64,000 nt of DNA from OFTM10 sp964344055 (GTDB lineage: Bacteria; Actinomycetota; Acidimicrobiia; Acidimicrobiales; Aldehydirespiratoraceae). Below, piece after piece: positions 32,759-41,894 of this stretch. The stretch is from positions 1-64,000 of the forward strand of contig CAYFLT010000007.1 in assembly GCA_964344055.1 (NCBI GenBank), written 5' to 3'. The stretch's first letter is position 1, and every line of letters begins with the position of its first letter. The translations under genes were made by a program, and so were the position numbers. The notes beneath the pieces were generated by a model. The model had not been told where the DNA came from. It ran no database searches and worked only from the letters and a program-made list of their open reading frames with translations.

Positions 32759-34775
32759 CCGACGTCCTCGTCGTGATCGTCGCCGTTCAGCAGGTGCCGT
32801 GTGAAGAACTCGAGGATGAGCTCGGCCCGCTGGATCCGATGGGCCGGCGAACCCGAGCGGCTCAGCTCGTGGGATTCACCAGGGAACCGGTAGTACTCCG
32901 GCTCACGGCCGAGGTCCCGGAGCGCGTAGAAGAGCTGATCCGCCTGCTCGTAGGGACAGCGGAGGTCGTCGTCGGAGTGGATGATCAACAGCGGCGTCGT
33001 CATCGCGTCGACGTAGGTGATCGGCGACATCCGCGCGTACTCCTCGGCGTNNNNNNNNNNNNNNNNNNNNNNNNNNNNNNNNNNNNNNNNNNNNNNNNNN
33101 NNNNNNNNNNNNNNNNNNNNNNNNNNNNNNNNNNNNNNNNNNNNNNNNNNNNNNNNNNNNNNNNNNNNNNNNNNNNNNNNNNNNNNNNNNNNNNNNNNNN
33201 NNNNNNNNNNNNNNNNNNNNNNNTCATGTAACCGCCGTAGGAACCACCGAGGACTCCCACCCGCTCGGGATCGATGAACGGGTACTGCTCGAGTGCCGCG
33301 TCGACCACCGCCATGAGGTCGTCGTAGTCCACGCTGCCCCACCCCGGCCCCGAAGGGTCGCAGTCGCGGCCCTGGATGGCATGGCCCCAGCCGGTGTCGC
33401 GACCGGAGCTCCCTCTGGGGTTCGACATGACCACCACGAATCCGGCCCGAGCCTGATGCTGGGCCTCGTCGAAGAACACATCGCCGTACTGGGTGAACGG
33501 GCCACCGTGGATGTTGAACAGCATCGGGTAGGACTGTTCCGGATCGAATTCGGGCGGCGTGTAGATCCAGGCGTCGACCTCGTGTCCGTCCGAGATCGCC
33601 GTGAACCGCTCGGCGGGTCGTGGGTTCGCCAAGGCGACGAAGTGATCGGCGACGTTCGACAGCTGCACCTCCTCGCCATCGGCCTTCCTCAGGAACAGCT
33701 CGGCCGGGCGATCCGAGCTCGATGCGGCGAACGCGACCACGTCGCCCACCGAGGACCAGCCGGTGATCCACCGATTCCCGCCGAGGAGGAGCTCCCGAGA
33801 GCCTGCGATCCCGACCCGGTACAGATGAACCCCGCCCCGGTCCTGCACGCTCGCGAGCAGGGTCTCGTCGTCGATCCAATGAGCGGGTGCCGGGGCCGGG
33901 AATCCCATCCAATCGCGATCGAGGCCCGTGTCGACCCACTCCGGGGAGGAATCGCCTTCCGCGAGCAGGCCGATGCCGCTGTTCTGCGGGAAGACCTCGA
34001 CGGTGTCGTAACCGACGCACGCGATGCGGTTGCCGTCCGGCGACACGCTCGGGACGTGGTAGTAGCCGGTGTGTGAGGTCAGGCACGTCGGCTCGCCGCC
34101 GTCGAGGGGGATCTCGGCGATGTCGCTGGCGAGGCCGTACTCGCGTGCCGAGCTCGCGGACGCAACGATCGTCCGGCTGTCCTTCCTCCACGAAGGTGCG
34201 CCGTACTGGATCCGCCCGGGTGTGAGATCCCGGGCGCCGCTCGATCCGTCGGTGGGGACGACGTGGATGTGCGACGGGCGGTCGAGCGTGATCCCCTCGC
34301 CGTTCAGCATGTAGAAGGGCTGATCGATTCGACGAGGTGGTCGGCGATCGACGTCGTCGCTGCTGTAGTGCTCGTCGCGGACCCGGGACGAGTAGGCGAG
34401 TAGGCGACCGTCGGGGGAGAACGCAAGTCCGGCGACACCTTCGTCGTGCTCGCACAGCAGGGAGGCTTCCCCCGGACCGTCGGTCGAGAGCAGGTAGATC
34501 GCCGAGCGGGTCTTTCCCGCGGCGTCCTTGCGGCGGGTGGAAGTGAATGCCAGCGAGCGGCCGTCCGGAGACCATCTCGGGTTGGCGTCGTTCTCCTCGC
34601 CGGCACTCACCGGACGAGGAAGGCTCTGGCCGTCGGCATCGACGAGCCAGACGCGGCTGCGGTAGCGATTCGCGTCTCCGTCGACCCGAGTGACGACGTA
34701 GGCGACTCGGGTGCCGTCGGGGGAGAGCTGAGGGTCGCTGACCGAAACGAGTTCGTTGATGTCTTCGGGCGTCAT
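32755..34775 (-). CDS. S9-family serine peptidase (dipeptidyl aminopeptidase/acylaminoacyl-peptidase-like), scaffold gap inside
   Basis: Serine peptidase with an N-terminal beta-propeller of WD40-like repeats (DPQLSPDGTRVAYVV, NPRWSPDGRSLAFTS, GLAFSPDGRLLAYSS) and a C-terminal alpha/beta-hydrolase. The nucleophile box GGSYGGYM sits just before a 173-N gap (33051-33223). After the gap come the acid and histidine of the triad (HSDDDLRCPYEQ; GESHELSRSG). The two parts are in different frames, so the gap length is wrong. ATG 34775 starts the gene. No signal peptide is seen, so it is probably cytoplasmic. It may release amino acids from peptides to feed the downstream threonine-degrading pair. Confidence 0.92.
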
Positions 34776-34863
34776 TGCCGCACGGTAGTGCGGGCCGGTT
34801 GCGTGCGGCGACAGCGATCGCGTGAGATATTGAGCGACCGATCCGGCCTCGATGGGAGTGGAC

Positions 34864-37140
34864 ATGGCCATCACCGACGCACCTCGGTTCGTTCGAGCCG
34901 ACGGCCCCGACAAGGTCACCGGTTCGGGGCGCTACACCGCCGATCTCAATCTCACGGGCCAACTCGTCGCGAAGTTCCGGTATGCGGAGGTGGCCAGCGC
35001 ACGCATCACGCGGCTGGACGTCTCCGCTGCTCGGTCGATGCCCGGCGTGTTCGCGGTCTTGACCGACGCCGATGTGCCCGACGTGCGCTACAGCCCGATG
35101 GTGGCGGACCGCACCCTGTTCGCCCGCGACGTGGTGCGTTTCGAAGGCGAGGTCGTCGCTGCGGTCGCGGCAATCGATGCCGAGACCGCCCAGCGGGCGG
35201 CGGACGCCATCGACGTCGAGTACGAACCGCTCCCGGTCGTCCAGGATCTCGAAGCGGCGCTGGCCGACGGGTCACCACTGGTTCACCAGGACTGGGAGTC
35301 ATACGCGATCGACGGCGACACCGTCTGCAAGCCGAACGTCGCGTCCTTCTCCTCGATCGAGAAGGGCGACGTCGAGGCGGGACTGGCCGACGCCGACCAT
35401 GTCGTGACCAGCCGGTTCGTGGCCGACGGCTGCCATGCCGCGCCGATCGAACCGCGTGCGGTCGTCGCCCAGTGGGAGGGCAACAAGGTCACGATCTGGT
35501 CGTCGACCCAGGTGCCCTTCGACGCCCGCAACGGGGTGTGCGAGACGCTCCAGATGCCGGCGAACCGGGTCCGTATCATCGTCCCCCATCTCGGCGGGGG
35601 ATTCGGCGGCAAGTGCGGATTCCACTTCGAGGCGCACATCGCCGCGCTGGCTCGGGCAGCCCGGCGACCCGTGAAGCTGGTGTTCTCGCGCCAGGAAGAG
35701 TTCCTCGCCCCGGACCGCCGCCGTGAAGGCATGATCGTCGAAGTCACCACCGGCGTGAAGTCCGACGGCACGATCACGGCTCGCACCGGCTGGATCGCGA
35801 TCGACAACGGGGCCTACATCGCGGATTCCGCCTTCTTCCCCCAGCTCGCGGCGATGCACGTGGCGGGTCCCTACGTGTCACCCAACGTGAAGATCGAGTC
35901 GTCGCTCGTCTACACCAACCACCAGCCCTCGGGGTCGGTGCGGGCGCCGACCGCGCCCCAGGCGTGCTGGGCCCTGGAATCACACACCGACGAGGTGGCT
36001 CGCACGATCGGAATGGACCCGGTCGAGTTCCGGCGAATGAATCTCGTCGACGGTGGGCTCGAAGGGCCGGCCGGCCAGGTCTACGGCGACATCGGAATGC
36101 GGCGCTGCCTCGACGCCGCGGTGTCGGCATCGGCGTACGGCGACGAACTGCCCCCCGACGAAGCGGTCGGCGTGGCCGTGGGCTGGTGGCCGAGCTTTCC
36201 GGGGCCATCCGGCGCCTACATCAAGCTCGAAGCCGACGGGTCCGGACAGATCATCACCGGGGCTCAGGAGTGTGGGACCGGTTCGGTGATGACGCTGCGC
36301 CAGCTCGCGGCGGACGAGCTCGGCATGGATCCGGAGGACTTCGAACTCGTCTACCAGGACACCTCGGCGGGGCCCTACGACACCGGCGCCACCGGCTCAC
36401 AGACCCTGATCAACAACGGACGGGCGGTGGTCGAGAGCGCCCAGGAGATCGCTGCCCAGCTCCGCGATCTGGCCGCGGATCAGCTCGAGGCCGCGGCCGA
36501 CGACATCGTGCTCGCGGGAGGGGTGGCCCACGTGGCCGGCTCGCCCGACCGGAACGTCGGAATAGCCGAACTGGCGGGAGCGGCTGCCGAGGGCGAGATG
36601 CTGATCGGGAAGGGTTCGGGTACCCCACCGGAGTACCCCGCAGTGAGCGGCACGTGCGTCGGCGATCAGGGACTGGCGGGCTGGGCCGGCCCCCAGTTCT
36701 CCGCGCATGCCGTCCGCATCCGGCTCGATCGCGAGACCGGAGTCGTGCGGGTCCTGGACGTTTCGGCAGCCCACGACTCCGGCACGATCATCAATCCGGT
36801 CGCCGCCAGTGGCCAAGTGGAAGGCGGGATCATGATGGGGATCGGCCAGGCCCTCACGGAGGGGACCCAGTACGACGACGAAGCTCGGCAGCGAAATGCC
36901 GCCCTGTTGGAGTACAAGCTCCAGACGGCAGCCGATGCGCCGAAAATCCGAGCGCAATTCGTCGAGATCGCCGATCCCGCGGTCGGTCCGAGAGGTTCGA
37001 AGGGTGTGGCGGAAGCACCGAACGTGCCGACGCCTGCGGCGATCGCCAACGGGATCGCCCAACTGATCGGAGCCCCGCTCCGCCGGCTGCCGATGACCGC
37101 CGAACGGGTGTGGCTCGCCGGTGAGGGAGGTGGGTCATGA
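34864..37140 (+). CDS. molybdopterin-dependent hydroxylase large subunit (second cluster)
   Basis: 758-residue xanthine-dehydrogenase-family catalytic subunit. ATG 34864 is preferred because GGGAG lies just upstream; an ATG at 34852 would use that site as coding sequence. It has RADGPDKVTGSGRYTADL, HLGGGFGGKCGFHFEAH, the active-site region SVRAPTAPQACWALES and the C-terminal SKGVAEAPNVPTPAAIANGI with the catalytic glutamate. It is clearly diverged from the first copy (20008-22224), and gene order differs (Mo, FAD, 2Fe-2S). The active-site loop is not that of CO dehydrogenase, so the substrate is unknown. It diverges from the S9 peptidase across 88 bp. Confidence 0.93.
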   Translation: MAITDAPRFVRADGPDKVTGSGRYTADLNLTGQLVAKFRYAEVASARITRLDVSAARSMPGVFAVLTDADVPDVRYSPMVADRTLFARDVVRFEGEVVAAVAAIDAETAQRAADAIDVEYEPLPVVQDLEAALADGSPLVHQDWESYAIDGDTVCKPNVASFSSIEKGDVEAGLADADHVVTSRFVADGCHAAPIEPRAVVAQWEGNKVTIWSSTQVPFDARNGVCETLQMPANRVRIIVPHLGGGFGGKCGFHFEAHIAALARAARRPVKLVFSRQEEFLAPDRRREGMIVEVTTGVKSDGTITARTGWIAIDNGAYIADSAFFPQLAAMHVAGPYVSPNVKIESSLVYTNHQPSGSVRAPTAPQACWALESHTDEVARTIGMDPVEFRRMNLVDGGLEGPAGQVYGDIGMRRCLDAAVSASAYGDELPPDEAVGVAVGWWPSFPGPSGAYIKLEADGSGQIITGAQECGTGSVMTLRQLAADELGMDPEDFELVYQDTSAGPYDTGATGSQTLINNGRAVVESAQEIAAQLRDLAADQLEAAADDIVLAGGVAHVAGSPDRNVGIAELAGAAAEGEMLIGKGSGTPPEYPAVSGTCVGDQGLAGWAGPQFSAHAVRIRLDRETGVVRVLDVSAAHDSGTIINPVAASGQVEGGIMMGIGQALTEGTQYDDEARQRNAALLEYKLQTAADAPKIRAQFVEIADPAVGPRGSKGVAEAPNVPTPAAIANGIAQLIGAPLRRLPMTAERVWLAGEGGGS

Positions 37141-38030
37141 CGTTCACGATCGCGGAGAACATCGAGGACGTGCTCGGTGCCATGAAGTCGGGAGCCCGGC
37201 CGATCGCCGGCGGCACGGATCTCGTCGTCGGAGCGCGGCACGGCAAGACCGCCCTTCCCGACGACCTCGTGGCGATCGATCGCATCCCGTACCTGGCCGA
37301 GATCGGTCCCGGTCCTGGGGGGTTGCGGATCGGTTCGACGGTCACCCACGCCACCCTGATGACCGATCCGCTCGTGGTCGGCGACTTCACGGCGTTGGCC
37401 GATGCCGCCGCGCTCGTCGGATCACCCTCGACGCGAAATGTCGGAACGATCGGTGGCAACGTGATGAACGCCTCGCCCGCCATGGACACCGGAGCGCCAC
37501 TTGTCGTGTTCGGCGCGGTAGCTCACCTCCGCTCGCCCGAGGCGCGACGCGAGGTCCCGGTGATCGACCTCTGGACGGGACCGGGCGCCACCTCCGCCGC
37601 TCCCGATGAGTTGCTCACCGGGGTGGGTCTGCCGCTTCCCGAGGATCGCAGCGGCAGTGCGTACGTCCGGCTGGAGTACCGACGGGCGATGGAGATCGCC
37701 GTGGTCGGTGCCGCAGCTCGTGTCGCCCTGGCGGAGGACGGCTCGGTCACCGGCGTCTCCGTCGCGCTGAGTGCGGTGGCGCCCACGATCATCGCAGTCG
37801 ATGGCCTTGCGGGTCTCGGCGGTGTCGGTCCGGCTGAGGCAGGGGCGCGCGCGGAAGAGCTCGCCGCCGAGCAAGCCACGCCGATCAGCGATCTGCGAGC
37901 CAGCGAAACGTATCGACGCCACTGTGTGGGAGTGATGGCCAAACGCGCGGTCGTCGCGGCGGCCCGTCGAGCCGGTGGCGAGACGATCCCGGTCCCCGTC
38001 AATCGATCGCTCGGAATCGGAGCCGCATGA
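37137..38030 (+). CDS. FAD-binding subunit of molybdenum hydroxylase (CoxM-like, second cluster)
   Basis: 297-residue medium subunit. FAD-contact motifs PIAGGTDLVVGARHG and NVGTIGGNVMNASPAMDTGAPL are present, and the C-terminus (YRRHCVGVMAKRAVVAAARRA) fits the family. It overlaps the Mo subunit gene by 4 bases and the 2Fe-2S gene by 4 bases, so the trimer is translated as a unit. It belongs to the same enzyme as the genes at 34864 and 38027. Confidence 0.93.
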   Translation: MTFTIAENIEDVLGAMKSGARPIAGGTDLVVGARHGKTALPDDLVAIDRIPYLAEIGPGPGGLRIGSTVTHATLMTDPLVVGDFTALADAAALVGSPSTRNVGTIGGNVMNASPAMDTGAPLVVFGAVAHLRSPEARREVPVIDLWTGPGATSAAPDELLTGVGLPLPEDRSGSAYVRLEYRRAMEIAVVGAAARVALAEDGSVTGVSVALSAVAPTIIAVDGLAGLGGVGPAEAGARAEELAAEQATPISDLRASETYRRHCVGVMAKRAVVAAARRAGGETIPVPVNRSLGIGAA

Positions 38031-38497
38031 TGAGTGCGTCCTATGAACTCGACGTCAACGGCGTCACCTACCCGATCACGGCCCCCCAGGACAAGAACCT
38101 CCTGTCGGTCATCCGTGACGACGTCGGACTCACCGGCACGAAAGAAGGATGTGACGACTGCGAGTGCGGCGCGTGCATGGTCCTTCTCGACGGGCAACCC
38201 GTGAACTCTTGCTCCTATCTCGCGGTGCAGGCCCAAGGGCGTACGGTCACCACGATCGAAGGAGTGATGGCCGGCGAGGAGATGCACGCCCTCCAGCGGA
38301 ACCTCCTTGAGGAGGGCGGCGTCCAGTGCGGCTTCTGTACTCCCGGGATGATCATGTCGGCCCATGCCCTGCTCGACCGTGAGGCGAATCCCTCGCCGGA
38401 GGATGTCCGGATCGGGCTCAGCGGCAACCTCTGCCGCTGTACCGGATACGCCAAGATCCTCGCGGCGGTCGAGCGCACTGCAGCGGAGCTCGATTGA
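38027..38497 (+). CDS. (2Fe-2S)-binding subunit of molybdenum hydroxylase (second cluster)
   Basis: 156-residue small subunit. The first cluster motif is GCDDCECGAC, with the usual ligands at C42, C47, C50 and C62 plus an extra cysteine at C45, an odd feature. The second cluster has QCGFCTPGM and LCRCTGYAKIL. It starts at ATG 38027 or the adjacent ATG 38030. Last gene of the second molybdenum hydroxylase operon. Confidence 0.94.
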   Translation: MMSASYELDVNGVTYPITAPQDKNLLSVIRDDVGLTGTKEGCDDCECGACMVLLDGQPVNSCSYLAVQAQGRTVTTIEGVMAGEEMHALQRNLLEEGGVQCGFCTPGMIMSAHALLDREANPSPEDVRIGLSGNLCRCTGYAKILAAVERTAAELD

Positions 38498-38597
38498 GTC
38501 CGCCTCGACCGGTCGGACGCGACCGGTCGGCATGTGAGTCCACTCTGAATCGGTACCCATGGTCTCGATCGGCCGCTGAGGCTGTGACACTGGAGGC

Positions 38598-39356
38598 ATG
38601 TCACGGCGCGAAATCATTCTCATTTGTGTGATCGTTCTGCTGGTCGGCCTGATCGCCGGCTACGCCTTCGCCAAGGCCGGTGGCGACGGAGACGACGGCA
38701 GCGCGACCGATGCAGGCGCGGAATCCACCACGTCCAGCACGGCGGCTCCGACGACGTCGGAGGACCCGCCGGCCACCACCTCTTCGAGCTCGACCACGAC
38801 CTCCTCCACGACGACCACCACCACGACGACCACGACCACGACGACCACCACCGTGGCCCCCGAGCCTCTGGTGGCAGTGGTCGCGGACCTGGTGACCGGC
38901 GAGGTGATGGGTCTCCCGCCCGGCACCCTGCTCGACGAGGTCGAGTTCGCAATGGTCGAGGTCTTCGGCGCCCCGAGCAATGACACGGGCTGGACGGAGG
39001 GTTGTCCGTTCAACAGCGTCGACGAACGCTTCATGAGCTGGGCCGGTCTCCAGCTGGAGTTCAGCAACCACACGGGTACCGAGGTGTACGAGGGATGGAG
39101 TTGGCGGCCGACCAATCCGATCCCGGTGGGAACCTTCCCGGCCAATCCACAGCCGGATTCATGGGTGATCCAGCTCCATCCCGGGGTGACGCCCGCGATG
39201 ACGATGACCGACATCGGCACGGCCATCGGGATGGCGCCGGCGGAGCATCTCGGGTTCAGCGTCCTCACCGAGGACTGGACCTGGGCCTACCTCACCCCGG
39301 ACGGTGACGCGTCGGTTCCCTTCGAGATCACCTCCAACATCTGGTTCTGCGACTGA
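38598..39356 (+). CDS. membrane-anchored protein with threonine-rich linker, unknown function
   Basis: 252-residue protein I do not recognise. One N-terminal membrane helix (IILICVIVLLVGLIAGYAFA) is followed by an acidic stretch and a Ser/Thr linker with 15 consecutive threonines (residues 71-85), then an extracellular domain with two cysteines (GCPF and the C-terminal WFCD) and many tryptophans. Thr-rich spacers of this kind are common in cell-surface proteins of Acidimicrobiia and may be glycosylated. It is not clearly linked to the molybdenum hydroxylase operon that ends 100 bp upstream. Confidence 0.75.
   Translation: MSRREIILICVIVLLVGLIAGYAFAKAGGDGDDGSATDAGAESTTSSTAAPTTSEDPPATTSSSSTTTSSTTTTTTTTTTTTTTTVAPEPLVAVVADLVTGEVMGLPPGTLLDEVEFAMVEVFGAPSNDTGWTEGCPFNSVDERFMSWAGLQLEFSNHTGTEVYEGWSWRPTNPIPVGTFPANPQPDSWVIQLHPGVTPAMTMTDIGTAIGMAPAEHLGFSVLTEDWTWAYLTPDGDASVPFEITSNIWFCD
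38808..38852 (+). repeat. coding ACG/ACC microsatellite (15 Thr codons)
   Basis: A run of fifteen ACN codons (mixed ACG and ACC) encodes the threonine tract of the surface protein. Such tracts can change in length by slippage; the codon mix would slow this. Confidence 0.7.
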
Positions 39357-39386
39357 CCTCCCGGCCGGTCGGCACCGGACTGCAGG

Positions 39387-39430
39387 TGACGGGACGTCAT
39401 GGGTGTTGCGAATTGGATGACGAACTGTCA
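39387..39430. promoter_or_regulatory. two T-N11-A LysR-type boxes, 31 bp apart
   Basis: TGACGGGACGTCA (39387-39399) and TGACGAACTGTCA (39418-39430) share the dyad TGAC-N5-GTCA and the LysR consensus T-N11-A. They are 31 bp apart, about three helical turns, and the second ends 12 bp before the LysR ATG. This is the arrangement of a recognition and an activation site for a LysR tetramer controlling its own operon. Confidence 0.7.
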
Positions 39431-39442
39431 TGATCCCGGGTC

Positions 39443-40342
39443 ATGGGGATGGAGACGGCCGACGCGCCGGTCCGGCTCGACGTCGAGTCGCTGCGAGTGT
39501 TCCTCGCGGTGGTCTCGAACGACGGCTTCGGCGCGGCAGGTGATCAGCTCGGACTCACCCAGTCCGCGGTCAGCCACAAGATCCGCAGGCTCGAGGATCG
39601 CCTCGGTTTCGGCCTGATCAACCGCCAGGGCCAATCGTTCACGCTCACCGCCGATGGGCAAGACCTCCTCGCTCATGCGGCCGAGATCGTCGGTGCCCAC
39701 GACAAGGCTGTCGATCACTTCCAGCGCAGCTCGCTCACCGGCACGGTCCGGCTCGGCTGCAACGAGGAGGTCGCCGCCACCGGTCTCGCCGAGGTGGCCA
39801 GTCGGTTCCGTCGCACCCATCCCGATGTGGCCCTCGAGGTCCGGGTGCACGACTCGGCCTACGTTTCGGACTGGTTGGCCGACGGCGAGATCGACGTCGC
39901 GTTGATCCAGGTAATCGACATCGACGACGCCATCGGCCCCGACGACGAGGTCTGGCGCCGCGACGAGCTCCTCGCCGTGCAGGCCGTATCGGCCGGATTC
40001 GACGAGGCCGAGACCGTGCCGCTCATCTCCTTCGGTCCGCGCTGTCTCTACGAACCGTGGCTGACCCGAGCACTCGACGGCGCGGGTCGAGCCCACCGGC
40101 TCTCCATGGAATGCCCGAGCATCCAGGGGGTGCAGGCAGCTGTCGAGGCCGGCCTGGGTGTGGCCGTCCTGAACACACCCAACGTCACCGAGGCGATGCG
40201 GCCGTGGGCGGGAATCGCCCCCGTGTCGTTCCCGCCGGTGGCCTTCGTGCTGCGGACCATCGCTCGTCCGGGTGAGGACGAGGTGATCGACGCGCTCCGC
40301 CAGCACCTCGCAGGAGCATTGAGGGCAGGAGTTCCGACTTGA
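39443..40342 (+). CDS. LysR-family transcriptional regulator
   Basis: 299-residue regulator with an N-terminal HTH (SLRVFLAVVSNDGFGAAGDQ, then LGLTQSAVSHKIRRLEDRLG) and a periplasmic-binding-protein-like effector domain. ATG 39443 lies just after two T-N11-A boxes. Unusually, it is the first gene of the operon it probably controls: its TGA overlaps the TTG start of the MttB-family gene. The inducer is expected to be the substrate or an intermediate of the catabolic genes that follow. Confidence 0.93.
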   Translation: MGMETADAPVRLDVESLRVFLAVVSNDGFGAAGDQLGLTQSAVSHKIRRLEDRLGFGLINRQGQSFTLTADGQDLLAHAAEIVGAHDKAVDHFQRSSLTGTVRLGCNEEVAATGLAEVASRFRRTHPDVALEVRVHDSAYVSDWLADGEIDVALIQVIDIDDAIGPDDEVWRRDELLAVQAVSAGFDEAETVPLISFGPRCLYEPWLTRALDGAGRAHRLSMECPSIQGVQAAVEAGLGVAVLNTPNVTEAMRPWAGIAPVSFPPVAFVLRTIARPGEDEVIDALRQHLAGALRAGVPT

Positions 40343-41883
40343 CCGACACCGCAACCCGTGCTGGCCGGCGAGGCCGAGGTGCCCGCCGTGAGGCCCGCAC
40401 CGCGTTCACCCAGCGCTTCCTGCCCGAGGTCGACCGCGGGATCCCGTATCTCGACATGCTCGTGCCCGAGCAGGTGGAGATCGTCCACGAGCACACCATG
40501 ACGCTCCTCGAGACGACCGGCATCGAGTTCCGCGACGACGAATCGGTCGAGATGTGGCGAGCCGCGGGTGGTGAGCAGGTGAAGATCGACGGCTACCGCA
40601 TCCGCATCGACCGCGAACTCGTCATGGAGCTGATCGCCAAGGCCCCGGCCGAGTACACGATGGTCGGTCGGGATCCCGACCGCACCGTCACTCTCGGCGG
40701 ACGGAAGTCCATCTTCACCCCCGCCTACGGTGCCCCCTTCGTCCTCGATCTCGAGGGCAAACGCCGGAGCGCCACGCTGGAGGACTTCGACAACTTCGCC
40801 AAGATCGCCTACATGACCCCGGCCATGCAGATGACCGGCGGTGTGCTGTGTGAGCCGATGGACGTGCCGGTCCCGCACCGTCACCTCCGCATGACCTACA
40901 GCCTCATGAAGCACTCGACCAAGCCGTTCATGGGGGCGGTCACGTCGCGGGAGCGGGCCGAGGACAGTCTGGCCATGGCGAAGATCCTCTTCGGCGACGA
41001 GTTCGTCGACCAGAACACCGTCATGACCTGCCTCGCCAACGGCAACTCACCGCTGGTGTGGGACTCCACCATGCTCGACGCGGTCAAGGTCTACAGCGGC
41101 GCCAACCAGGCGATGCTCTTCAGTCCCTTCGTGCTCGGTGGGGCATCGACGCCGGCGTCCACCATCGGCTCGGTGGTGCAGATCAACGCCGAGGCACTCG
41201 CCGGGGTCGCGTTCAGTCAGATCGTGCGGGCCGGCTCGCCGGCGGTCTATGGCCAGTGGCTGGCGACGGTGTCGATGAAGACCGGCGCACCGATGGCCGG
41301 CACCCCGGAGATCGACCAGATGAACCTGCTGGTCGGGCAACTGGCCCGCCACTATGGCCTTCCGTGGCGCTGCTCGGGCATGTGTTCGGCGTCGAAGCAG
41401 GTCGACGCCCAGGCCGGCTACGAGTCGGCCCGCAACATGTACGGCGTCGTCCTCGCCGGGGCCAACTTCGTCCTGTCCACCACCGGGTATCTCGAGTCGG
41501 CCCTGTCCCAGAGCTATGCCAAGGCCGCGCTCGACGGTGAACAGGCCGAGCTGTTTCGGGTGTTCGCCGAAGGCATCAGGTTCGACGAACTCAACGGTGC
41601 GATCGAGGCGATGGGCGACGTCGAACCGGGCGGCCACTTCCTGGGCACGGCCCACACGCTCGCCAACTTCGAGTCCGCATTCTCGATGCCCGAGCTGATG
41701 GACAGCGACGGCTACGAGCAGTGGATGGCGGCCGGTGGCGACGACGCGAACGCGCGTGGCCTCGCCAAAGCCAAGCGTCTCCTGGCCGACTACGACGAAC
41801 CCTCCCTTCCCGACGACATCGACGAGGCCCTGTGCGACTTCGTCGAGCGTCGAATGACCGAGATCCCCGAAACCCTGGAGTAG
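40339..41883 (+). CDS. trimethylamine methyltransferase (MttB) family protein, non-pyrrolysine
   Basis: 514-residue TIM-barrel methyltransferase of the MttB superfamily, which moves a methyl group from quaternary or tertiary amines to a corrinoid protein. Landmarks are VHEHTMTLLETTGIEFRDD, YGAPFVLDLEGKRRSATLED, YSLMKHSTKPFMG, CLANGNSPLVWD and SSARN-like GYESARNMYG. The frame has no in-frame TAG, so it lacks pyrrolysine and belongs with MtgB-type glycine-betaine-like demethylases. TTG 40339 overlaps the LysR stop. No corrinoid protein or reductive activator is nearby, which is odd. Neighbouring aldehyde dehydrogenase and DAO genes suggest catabolism of a methylated amino-acid derivative. Confidence 0.92.
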   Translation: MTDTATRAGRRGRGARREARTAFTQRFLPEVDRGIPYLDMLVPEQVEIVHEHTMTLLETTGIEFRDDESVEMWRAAGGEQVKIDGYRIRIDRELVMELIAKAPAEYTMVGRDPDRTVTLGGRKSIFTPAYGAPFVLDLEGKRRSATLEDFDNFAKIAYMTPAMQMTGGVLCEPMDVPVPHRHLRMTYSLMKHSTKPFMGAVTSRERAEDSLAMAKILFGDEFVDQNTVMTCLANGNSPLVWDSTMLDAVKVYSGANQAMLFSPFVLGGASTPASTIGSVVQINAEALAGVAFSQIVRAGSPAVYGQWLATVSMKTGAPMAGTPEIDQMNLLVGQLARHYGLPWRCSGMCSASKQVDAQAGYESARNMYGVVLAGANFVLSTTGYLESALSQSYAKAALDGEQAELFRVFAEGIRFDELNGAIEAMGDVEPGGHFLGTAHTLANFESAFSMPELMDSDGYEQWMAAGGDDANARGLAKAKRLLADYDEPSLPDDIDEALCDFVERRMTEIPETLE

Positions 41884-41894
41884 CNNNNNNNNNN

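Noticed and set aside
38808..38852. CRISPR or minisatellite array
   Set aside because: It is a coding threonine-codon run without spacers.
40339..41883. Pyrrolysine-containing trimethylamine methyltransferase
   Set aside because: No in-frame TAG before the end of the gene and no pyrrolysine machinery nearby.
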